From: Cynocephalus volans
Lineage: Eukaryota; Chordata; Mammalia; Dermoptera; Cynocephalidae
Direction of reading: 5' to 3'
NCBI RefSeq assembly: GCF_027409185.1
Contig: NC_084467.1
Coordinates: forward strand, 16,668,501-16,732,500
DNA length: 64,000 bases
Below, piece by piece: positions 1 through 29,145 of this stretch; within the stretch, counting starts at the first letter, position 1; each line of letters begins with the position of its first letter. The translations under genes and the position numbers were made by a program. Under the pieces are notes generated by a model. The model made no database searches and was not told the DNA's origin. It saw nothing but the letters and a program-made list of their open reading frames with translations.

Positions 1-1984
1 GGCAGGGTGGGGATAATTAGCCCCTCAATGACTTTTTACATATTTATATACTTTTAGCTATCTCCCAGATCATTATAAAGAAAGTTCCTTTATGCACTTC
101 CCAGTTAATAGCCCTCTCCAGGTAACCACTTCGGAATAGGACATTTTCCACAAGCACCCCAAGTGATTTTTGTGGCCTGGTACATTTGAGAAATATGCTC
201 AGAAGTCGCTCCCTAGCCCAGAGAGTCTGGGACTGTAAGCTCCCAGTCTCTGGGAATCTCTGGGCTAGGGACATAGGGTGACACTCCATGCATCTCACAT
301 CAATTTAGTAGGCTGTGTGACAGAACTGTAGAGGGTGTCTCAGGAGCAGCCCTGGAGCTGGGTGGGGTGGGAGGGTCCCTGGGTGGGTCCCGTGTACAGG
401 CCTGCACAGGGGTTGGCTCAGCACCTGCTGTTCATGTGACTGACCCTGGGCCATCCTCGCCATGGCCAGCCAGGCCTCCGTTTCCTTACGTAGAAAGAAG
501 ACCAGCTCTGTCTCGCTCTCAGGGCTGTGAAGAGGATTCAATTTAGGTCAGGTATGTAAACGCAGCTCCTGGCACATGGTGGGTGCTCCTGAATGGGAGA
601 TGGATATTAGAGGGATAAAGAAACAGTTTCAGAGGTGCAGGACTGACCCGACACACCTGGGAAGCAACGGGGCTCGGCCTTGGACCAGACTCGCTGGCTG
701 TGTGACAGTCGACCCAATTTTTTCACTGCTCAATTTCTCCATCTGTGAATGGGACTAATAATCCCCACCCTACCCATATCACTAGGATGTTGTAAGGATC
801 TGATGCAATTTGAGTTAAGAGAATGTTGAGAAAGAAAAAGGTTTAATGGACTAATTTCCTGTTATGGTGAGCTTAGTGGCCTTTCTGGGAACTGTAAGAG
901 GGAACCTTCCTTGGCCCTGAGAAGGTGCAAGCATCTCCCTCTGACCTTGGGTGATACCATAAGGTCTAAGGTGTACCAGGAGTAGGAAACTTGGTTAGAA
1001 AAGGCCTGGTCTAATCTGCACACAGCTGTGTTTGTCAAGTGGCTTCACCTCTTCTAGCCTCAGTTTCTGAATCTGTGACACAGGAACCACAATCGCCATC
1101 ATGACTTCACGTGTTGTTTTCGGGACCCAAGAGAGACTGGATATGGGCAGGGGTGGGGGCACCTTGGAAGCAGAAAGGGCCCCTCCCTGGAGGCAGTAGC
1201 TTTTCCACTCCAGCCCATGTGCACCGACTCTCGGGTGGCCACTGGCTTTGGGCCAAGGCCTGGCAGAACTTGACTAAAGCCACCCTGCTCCCCTGCAGGG
1301 CTGGTGCTGTCCTAGTTCTGAAGCATTGCAGGGCGCAGTTAAGGGTACAGGCTGTGGACACCGGCAGATTTGGGTTCAGATCCCGACTCCACCATTGCAC
1401 CTCTGAGCCGTTTCCTCCTCTGCACGTGGGGATACTAATGCTGCTCACATGGAGCCTGGGACACAGTAGATGCTCAGAAAGAACAGTTCCTCTTATTCTC
1501 GACATGGGTGCATCCGTCTGGCTGGGGTCAGTGCAAACTCAGATTCCTGGGCTTGTAAATGGGCTGGAGCAGCTGCTGCTGTTTGGGAAAAACCTATTAT
1601 GGCCCTGGCCAGGGGTTCTCTTCCTTCTGTGCTTTTATCCCACAAGGTGCCTGGCACTGTGTCTGGCACATAGTAGGTACTTTGTCTACACAGCCAGGGA
1701 TACAGCAGGTGCTCAGTAAATGTTTGGGAATGAGGAATAAATGAACAAAGTTGGATGAACGAGCACCAGGTCCTCCCCCAGGACTAGACTAGGATGGAGG
1801 GAGCCTCGTGGGCTCCCGGCCCCCCCCCCATTTCATCTCTCCTGACTAATCTGCAAAGATTAACCCAGAAGATAAAGCCAGGTCACGGCCATTGACCCAG
1901 GGCTTGGGAGCCTGCATCTGAGGCTAGTGTAACCAGGCCTGCAAGGGGTTGGTGGCTACTCCTGAGGGCCCTCTTTGCCCCAAG

Positions 1985-2107
1985 ATGGCCCTCCTGTCCC
2001 GCACCCTGGACATAGTCCTCACGACGGTGCTCAGCCTCATCCTCCTCATGCTGGCCCTGGGCCTGCTGTGTTTCTTCACCTGCCGCCTGGCCAGGCCACT
2101 CAGGTAG
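1985..2107 (+). CDS. candidate 40-aa single-pass membrane microprotein or unannotated exon
   Basis: The ATG at 1985 sits in a strong Kozak context (A at -3, G at +4). It opens 40 codons with basic ends (SRT near the N-terminus, CRLARPLR at the C-terminus) around one hydrophobic segment at about residues 9-33 (VLTTVLSLILLMLALGLLCF). Of 39 codons after ATG, 36 end in G or C, unlike the flanks. The ATG follows a pyrimidine-rich CCCAAG acceptor-like site, and the stop TAG at 2105-2107 lies inside a good donor, CTCAG|GTAGGG at 2103/2104. It could be a whole microprotein, an exon spliced onward with two bases of the next codon, or chance. I do not recognise it. Confidence 0.3.
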   Translation: MALLSRTLDIVLTTVLSLILLMLALGLLCFFTCRLARPLR

Positions 2108-4058
2108 GGAACTCACCTGGCCTGACTCCCTTACCTGCCAAATCTCCTACCCTAAACTCATTCAGCCCCATTTGGTCTTGTGGAATAGAGAAAGGGTGGC
2201 TCTCTGGTTCTTCATGGTGAGGAAACCGAGGCCCAGAGAGGTTGGGCGCTGGAGCCAGCGTGCGTTTGAATAGCACTTGGTTGTAGACCAGCTGGAGAAC
2301 TTCTGCTCAGTTTCCTAAAGTGTAAAGTGAAGGCTAAAAATACTTGTGGTGGTGAGGCTTACGTGAGATCGCGATGTAAAGAGCACGGGGCAGGGTACCG
2401 CATGAGTGCCCAATAAATGGGAGTGATTTTTGTCAGTTCTGTGATTCTGTCATTTGCCCTGACTCTCTTGAGACCCAGCCCAAGGCTGGCTTTTTGCCCA
2501 AGGCATTCCTGTGCCCTCTGTCTCAGGGTGCTGGGGCAGTCCTTGGGGCCAAGGTCTGGCCCCTCTGCTCCTTTGCTTGACTTGCCAAGTAGCTGCTCCT
2601 TCCCTGATGCCAGAGCCCAGCCAGGGCTTCTGCACACTTGTCATGAATAATCAGAGCACGTAGCCTGGAGCCTGGCAGAGAAGGTCGGTTGGGAGGTTGG
2701 GGGGAGTGATGGGGTTGGCACACACCCGGAGGCCTCATTCCAAGCTTGTGGAGCAGTGGCAGAGGGTGGCGGGCAGCCGGGACCCCCGCAGCCCCAGACT
2801 GGGCCCCGCAGAGTGCATCCCCCAAGGCTGCCAGACAGTATAGTCCTGGGAGCCTCTGAGGAGGGGAGGAGGGAGAGGCGGAGCCAACAGGGAGGCTCAA
2901 GCTTCTGGAGGGTTTCCCAGATCCCCACCCCCTCTCTGTCCTGGGCAGAGGCAATGGGAGAAGGCACCTGTCTCCAGGCCAAGTCCATCTCAATGCATGC
3001 CCTGGGGCCAAAGTTTAGAGCATCTTGGCCTGGACTTTCATTAGGTTAGCATTTACAGGGCTGCTACTGTGTGCAGGGGGTTCGGGATACAAAGATGGGT
3101 GAGACGGTCTTTACTCTTACAGAGTTTCAGTCTAGCGGGGAAGAGAGTCAAGGAAGTAACCATAAGAATAATTACATGGGGCTGGACGAGCCCTCTAGAT
3201 CTCCGGAGGCCACCTTCATCTTTATTTTCCCTTATTTACGCATCTGTTTTGGATCCTAGGTGCAGAGAGAGTGGAAAAAGCTGTATTTCTAAGTGCATGA
3301 TGCACTGTCATGAGCTCTCAGTTATTCATTTTCTTCTTCATCCCTGTCCCTGCCCCCCCCCTCCCACTACCATTCCCATGGCTCCCTGAAGGTCCCCATG
3401 CTAATGTATGTAATAAGTCCTTGGATTTGTGTATGTTTTTGTAAATTTCGCAGCATTCTGTCTGTGGGTGTGGCTTGCGTTTACACGCAGGGTACTGAAC
3501 TTTATTCTTTACGTTCCCCACTCAATTCTATTTTTTTAAGTTCCAGGCACACTGCTGTGTTGACATCTAGTTTTAATACCAATGCCACACAGACACTACC
3601 TCCACCACCCCCTACTAATTTATTTCCCTATTTATGGACAGCAAGGTTGCCCCCAACTCCTCCTAATCATAAACCAGCATTAAAGGGAATTTGCTAAAAG
3701 TAAGTATGATGGTTTCTGTAGGTTTTTGGCATAAAGCCTTTATCAGGTTAAAGAAATTCTTTTCAATACTTGGTTTTCTGAGGTCTTTTGTCATAGTACA
3801 GTTGTCTATGCCCCATTCCTTCCTCTAGATGATCTCATGAAGTTTCACCAAGGCTTTAACTGCCACCTGTCTGCCCACGATTCCCAAATTTGTACCTTCA
3901 ACCAAGACCTCTCTCTCAAATGTCAGACTCGTATATCCGACTGCCTTCTTGATGTGTCCACATCTAAAAGATATCCAAACTCAGCATGTTCCAAAACAAG
4001 TTCCTGATTTTAACTACAAAATCTACTCCACCTCAAACTTCAAAATGCTACCCCAAGC

Positions 4059-4163
4059 TAGCTGGTTGGTTCATTTGGTTAGAGCACAGTGTTGATAACA
4101 CCGAGGTCAAGAGTTTGGATCTCCTTACTGGCCAGCCACCAAAAAAACAAAACAAAACAAAAA
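4059..4163 (+). mobile_element. tRNA-Ile-derived SINE (CYN-like), monomer
   Basis: The sequence GCTGGTTGGTTCATTTGGTT with a degenerate B box (GAGTTTGGATCTCC) and CCAGCCACC end follows a tRNA-Ile gene in order, then a CAAAA-rich tail. It abuts an L1 fragment. Confidence 0.75.
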
Positions 4164-4166
4164 TAC

Positions 4167-4810
4167 CACTCCAAATATTGAAAGGCTGAATGCTTTTTTC
4201 TTAAGATCAGGAACAAGGCAAGGATGTCCACTCTTGCCTCTCCTATGCAACATGGTGCTGGAAGTCCTAGCCAGTGCAAAAGACAAGAAAAAGAAATAAC
4301 AGGCATACAGATTGGAAATGAAGAACTGAAACTATCCCTTTTTGTAGATGACATGACCGTCTACATAGAAAATGCCAAGGAGTCCCCACATATACACACA
4401 AAATTCCTAGAACTAATAAGTGAGTTTAGTAAGATTGCAGGATACAAGGTCAAAACATGAAATCAATTGTATTTTTATAGACTAGCCATGAGCAATTTCA
4501 GAAATAATGCCATTTACAATAGCTCCCCCAAAGTAAAATACGTAGATATAAATCTAATAAAAACATATCTAGGATCTGTATGCTGAAGGTCACAGAATGC
4601 TGATAAAATCAAAGAACTGAATGAATGGAGAGACATACTGTGCTCATGTTTGGAAGACTCAACATGGTGAAGATGTAAACCCTCCCCACACTGATCTATG
4701 AGTTTAATATGATGCCGGTCTGTCCATAACTAGGGAGTTTTTGGAGTGGTAGAACCGTTCTGGATCCTGATCGTGGTGGTGCTTACAGGATCTATCCATG
4801 TGTCAAATTT
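4167..4810 (+). mobile_element. L1 fragment, ORF2 3' part
   Basis: The conceptual translation contains [13 protein letters not shown] and, in a second frame, [14 protein letters not shown], the fingers and YADD-like region of L1 reverse transcriptase, broken by frameshifts and stops. It is an inactive old copy. Confidence 0.8.
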
Positions 4811-5109
4811 CAGAAACACCATTTTACATTTGGGAAAATGTAAGCCCTACCCCCTGGGGTGGGGGTGGGGGTAGTCACCAGTGATGACCTCACTTCTAAT
4901 TCTGGAATCAGAAGCACAGTGGTCAGGGTTCTTCTCTGCTGCCTGCTTGTTTGTAACCTTGGGCAAGTCACTTCTTCCAGAGCCTTGGTTTTATCATCTG
5001 CAAAACAAGTTTCTCTCTGTCCACTGCATAAGTTATTAATGAGAAATCATGGTGAAAGTCAGTTTCATACGCCTGTTTTCATTATGTGTCCTTTATAGAT
5101 TGTTAAGGT

Positions 5110-5700
5110 AAAATCCCAGAATCGTTTTTATTTTATTAAAGTATAACATATGGACAAAAAAGTTCCATATCATAAATTGACAGCTTGTTGGATTTTCAAA
5201 CTGAACCCACCCTTGTAACCAGCATCCAGATCAATAAACACAACTTCACCAGCACCTCAGAAGCCCCCTTCAGTCTCCACACCCTCCAAGTGGAGCCTTT
5301 ATCCTGTCTTCTCACACCCTTGGCTAGTTTTTGCTCTTTGGGTCTGGCTTCCTTCTCTCAACCTTACCTTGGTGAGATTCATCCACGTTGTAGGTCATTC
5401 ACTCTCGTTACTGTGGAGGTTTCTGAATTGTGAACACACACAGTGTACTTATCCAGCCTGCTGTAGATGGACACAGTTTTGAAGGCATTATGAGCAGGGC
5501 TGATACAGACATCCTGTTGGAAATTAATGGGCATATGATGCTCGGCTTGGGTAGGCACCAGTTTTCCAAAGCAGTCGTGCCAGCCAACTCCACCAACAGT
5601 GGATGGATACTCCAGTCATTCCACATCCTCACCCAGACTTGGATTCTTCTGCACGCACAAGGGAAGATCTTAGGATAATTCTTCCCTTCCCCCAACCTTC
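5110..5700 (+). mobile_element. L1M-like 3' end fragment
   Basis: AT-rich 'TTTTATTAAAGTATAACATA' opening, then CCAGCATCCAGATCAATAAA and TCCACATCCTCACC, phrases typical of old mammalian L1 3' regions. Similar fragments lie at 9420-9715 and 12855-13200. Confidence 0.6.
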
Positions 5701-6815
5701 CTCCTTAGAGTACTGGCTTTCAACTGGTGTAAATATTCATTGTGCCAAGCACTATGAGCACAGAGACAAACAAGGCAAAGTCCCTGCTCTTAGAAGCTCC
5801 CAGTGTTGGGGCTGAGACCGAGCAGGAGAGAATTATTTTGAAAACAGGGAGGTACACGCAGTGATTGAAGTGGCATGAAGTTCAGAGGTAGTATATTGGA
5901 ACGAGTGGCCATCCTGAAGGCTTCCTGAAAGAGGTGACTTCAGTTTTTAAACTATTTTAAATAATATTTTAATGCATTAGTATTTTATATCAATTTAGTA
6001 ATTTTTTTTTCTCATTTTAGCATATGCTATAGAAATGTTTGGAAACTAGAGTGAAAAAAATTAAAAATCATCTGAAATTCCTCTGCTCAGAGTTAAGTGC
6101 TGTTAATTGTGAAATGTAGGTTATTTCCTTTCAATTTCTCCGTTCCCTTCTCCAGTCTCCCCGCCCTTGCCTCTGGCATTGGAGTACATGGCTTGCATGT
6201 TTTTAAGGTTTAATCAAGGTCCCTTTGTCCAGTGATAGGGTGGTTCTTACCTATCACAGCACTTTTCTGACAGCAGTGTGGGTGTCACTGCCATTTCCCG
6301 CAACAAATGGAATGATCATTTTTATCCTGGTTTTGGTTGAAGTAATAACATTATTTCCCAGTGAAACTCTTGCCATTTAAAGTTGCTCATCTTTCTCAGA
6401 TGCCAGTGGGGTTTTCCTTGTGATCCTAACAGGATGACCACAATTTAAAAACATTCTTGTGCCGTTAATACATGCTCATTTTAGACAACTTGGAAAACTC
6501 AAAAAAACGAAAAGAAGAGGAAATAATCATTCACAATCTTACCACCCAGAAAAAACCACAGCTGATGTTTTGGTGTATTTCTTTCCAGTCTTTTTTTTTT
6601 AAATAACATTTTTAAAACATTATAAAGGTAACATCTCAACATTGAATAAAATTTGGGAAATGCAGAAAAGAAAGTAAAAAACAAATTGGAGCTCTCTGTA
6701 ATGTCACCACCCAGAAATGGCCACCCTTAATGGCCAATCTTTTCCTATAGGTTACTCCTACCATTTTTATTGTAGAAGAGAATATTCTAGAAGAGAATTT
6801 AGCCAACATAGGTGT

Positions 6816-6861
6816 CCTGTAAGAGCAAATGTCCCTGTAAGAGCAAATGTCCCTGTAAGAG
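6816..6861 (+). repeat. 18-bp tandem repeat
   Basis: CCTGTAAGAGCAAATGTC occurs twice in a row and then for ten more bases, about 2.6 perfect copies. Confidence 0.9.
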
Positions 6862-6909
6862 TAGGCTCATTGTTGTGTCCCTGCTGTGCTTGGGACAGTA
6901 ATTAAAAGG

Positions 6910-7045
6910 CTGAAGACTGGTGTTAGCATCGACCTCACCTGGAGCTTATCAGAAATGCCATCAGAGACTCTGGGAGCGGGGCCCGGGAGTCTGAACAAGC
7001 CGTCCAGGAAATTCTGAAGCAGGCTACGGTTTGAGACCACCACAC
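6910..7045 (+). mobile_element. MER5A-like hAT element
   Basis: The phrases CTCACCTGGAGCTTATCAGA, AATGCCATCAGAGACTCTGG and GGTTTGAGACCACC match the order of a MER5A copy as remembered. Confidence 0.65.
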
Positions 7046-7355
7046 AGAAGGATTGTACTCTGGGAGGGGTTGGGCTTCAGATGGATTGAAAGTGGGAATT
7101 CACTTGGAAAACAGGATGGGACAACTTTGCAGCATGGAATTCCTTTAAACTTATACAACTGTTTGTATGATCAACTTCCTGAGAGAGGGACCACCTCGAT
7201 GTGGCATCCCAACGTCTAGCCCCAGGCCTAGCTTGTAGTAGGTGCTTGACAAATACTTGTTGAATGAATCAAGGAATGAATAAGCCCATGAAGAAATGAA
7301 CTCTGGAGCTAGGCCCCCACATGTCTTTTTTTCTTTTTCTATTTTTAATTTCTAG

Positions 7356-26312
<18,957 letters not shown>

Positions 26313-27743
26313 ACAGAGCTGAGTCTTTGTGGTCAGTGAGAAAGAGACTGGGATAAGTTCATTTCTCCGGGAAGAACTAGACTCAGGGCCCCATGGTGCG
26401 GGTGGGTTGGGCAGGGAGGTAGGGGCCTCTGCTGGCCTGGGGGCTTCATTGCTCATTGCCTGGGTGATTTGGACAAATTGCTTTGTGTCTCCGTGTCTCA
26501 GTTTTCTTATCCGTAAAATGGGAGACAGCCTACTCCTGGATTGCCATGAGGATTAAAGAAGAATGCCTCTGTGAAAACCCACAGCAGTGAGGACTTCCAG
26601 GGCCCAGTGGCACCCCTGCTGCACGGTGCCTACAGCCAGCACTGCATACCCAGCCCACCGCAGCTGCTCTGTCATCTCATTCATTCAGCAGATATTGAGG
26701 GTGTGCCAGGCACTGGGTTAGGTCTTAAAAATTTCCCGCTGAACAAGACAACTAGGCTCTGCCCCACAGAGCTCCAGCCTAGCTTTCCATTCCTGGCATT
26801 CATACTTGGGTACTGCACTCAGTACTGCACCTGTCATTGGGGGGTACGGAGAATTGCCTAGCTTTGCTCTTCTTGCCTCATTGGAATGAAAGTCCCTGGA
26901 ATGATAGTAATCATAACAATTAACACTGGTCATTGACGATATGCCAAGCTCTGTGCTTGATGCTTTCTTCATATGGATTCATTTTATTTAATCCACACTG
27001 GGAAGTAGGTCCCCACCATCCACATTTATATCTGAGGACACCAAGCGTGCAGGAAGTGATGTGATTGCTGAAGGTCCCCTATGTTGTGGAGCTGGGATTT
27101 GAATCCAAGTCTGTCCTATTCCAAACCTCCTGTACTTAAATGACATCCTTTATTTGTTTATAATGCATTCCCAACTTCCTGCCAACCAGGTCCTGAGGCA
27201 GCCAGTACTAGTGACTCACAACACACACCCGTTAAACATGAAGTCAGACAATGAGAAGCCATATGTCTTAAGTGGACATCCTTCAGGACTGAAAATGCAA
27301 CCGAGCAGATTTCTCTCTGAGCTTCCTAGCAGTCCTGGCAAAAAGGGAAGCTCGGTCAAGCCGGTGCTGGAATAAAAAATGCAACTATGTGCATATGTTC
27401 TCGCCTGGAGGAAGAGACGTGTCGTTGCGTTGAACCACACCATGTAGTTCTCAGCTGTTATTCTCATATCTCTGTATAATTACCTCCTAAACACTTCTTG
27501 AAATTCACATTTGAGCCAAAGTTGATTTTTAAAAGTTCACCAGTACCTCCTGAAGTCAATTTATATGTCTCAGGGCTGTGCAAACCATACTTTGTATTTT
27601 AGATTGGGTTTCCCAGAGGAAGTCCCTCAGGCAAGGACTTGAGCACAAGGATTTGAGCACTAGTGGGGAGCGGGCAAGCAAGGCAGGACAGAGAAGGACG
27701 CTGAGAAAGGTGCGTTATTAAGGAGTTTCCTTGGTGGATATGG

Positions 27744-28293
27744 GCTCAATTCTGTGCTAGGTGCGAAGCATCAGAGAAGTTGAATACCTTGTCTAAGTTC
27801 ATAGCACCAGGAACATGGTGGAGCAGAGACGGGGACCCTACCTCTCTGACCCACAGCCCATGCTTTCTAGCCCCATCCTAGAGTGAGTTGCCTTTGTGGG
27901 CAACTGAGGCTCAGTCCCACTGTGGACCTCTGGGGGATGGCGTAGGAGACACACTTCCGAGCTATCCCACCTAAGGGGCAAGGGAGCTGGGGGGTTATTC
28001 TTCACTTCTCAACCCTCACTGGCTAAGGGCTGCTCCTGGGAAACTTAAGGCTGGAGCTGCTGACCTGCCCCTTGAAGGGTTGAGAGAAAGCCCCCAGGTA
28101 TGGTGCAGGGATATCAAATGCTCAAAGGACACAAACCAACGGCATCTTTAGGGTACACGGATGGGGCTAGAAAGCATGGGCTGTGGGTCAGAGAGGTGGG
28201 GTCCCCGTCTCTGCTCCACCACGTTCTTGGTGCTATGAACTTGAACAAGGTATTCAACTTCCCTGATGCTCCGCGCCTAGCACAGAATTGAGC
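27744..28293. repeat. 135-bp inverted repeat
   Basis: The arm 27744-27878 is the reverse complement of 28159-28293 with about eight mismatches, roughly 94% identity, around a 280-bp spacer. The arm itself resembles a MIR fragment, but the identity is far too high for two independent old copies. Confidence 0.9.
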
Positions 28294-28994
28294 ACAAACA
28301 GCCCTTAGGCTCAGGAGCTCTTCCTGCCCTGGTTCCAGGATGTGTGATGATGCGTCCTTCAGGAACCAGGGATCAACGTGCCTCAGGAACTCACTGCTCA
28401 GTCTTCCCACACCTCCCCCACAGGCTGGGCTCTGAGTCATTCATCATCCTCTATTTTAACTGTTCGGGGCTCTGAGTCCCACTCCAAGTCCAGGCAGAAG
28501 CCCCGTCTCCATCCACCAGCACCCATGGCCACAGAACCAGACGCCACAGCTGACAGTCAGTACCCATGGCACAAGGGTGTCCACTGCCCTCAGATGCTGT
28601 CTCAGGGAGGAAAAACAAAGATGAGCTGACAAATCCTCTTCTATTCACTGAGATAACCCTGTCTTCTGTAAAAGATAAATCCAGAAACCTCAATAACTTG
28701 ACACAGTAAAAATTAATTTCTATCCCAAATATCCAGTGGTGCCCCTGCTCAGGTGGCCGGGACCCAGGCTCCTTCCACCTTGGGGCTCTGCTCTAAGTTC
28801 TGGATGTCCTTTCTCTCTGCCCAACACCTCGATGGGGGAACCAGCACAACTGCTTTTTGACCACTTCTGGAAGTGACACACATCACTCCCACTCATAGTC
28901 CCTTGGTGAGAAGTGGTCATAAGCCCACCTAGATGCAGAGGAGAGAGGGAAATGTAGTTTTCGGCTGGGCAGCTGCTCCCACCATCAACATCAC

Positions 28995-29145
28995 AGCAGG
29001 TTCTCACCCTTGGCACAATGGATATTTGGGACAGGATAATTCCCTGTTGTGATCTTACCCTGTGCACTGCAGGATGTTTTGCAGCATCCGTGACCTGTAC
29101 CCACTAGGTGCTGGGGACACAATCGCCCCTAAACCTGTGCTCTGT
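28995..29145 (-). mobile_element. MER20-like hAT element
   Basis: GGTTCTCACCCTTGGCACAA, GGACAGGATAATTCCCTGTT, ATGTTTTGCAGCATCC and TACCCACTAGGTGCTGGGG are the MER20 phrases in reverse orientation. Confidence 0.65.

Larger units (their letters stand above)
1..7355. other. ALPL intron 1, 3' part
   Basis: No known gene exon is recognised. The stretch holds MIR pieces (about 470-590, 695-830, 1018-1100, 1336-1488, 1640-1740, 2220-2420, 4895-5015), an L2-like piece (3040-3180), L1M fragments (about 25-130, 4167-4810, 5110-5700), one tRNA-Ile SINE, two similar AT-rich repeat pieces (6430-6600 and 6600-6760), a MER5A copy and a short 18-bp tandem repeat. The exception is the hydrophobic reading frame at 1985-2107. 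Confidence 0.75.

Noticed and set aside
4167..4810. Reverse transcriptase-like coding sequence
   Set aside because: Frameshifted, stop-containing L1 ORF2 remnant; cannot encode an enzyme.
1..7355. Search for ALPL noncoding exon 1 and its promoter
   Set aside because: No CpG-rich TATA promoter or matching leader was seen; in human these lie tens of kb upstream, so they should be outside the window.
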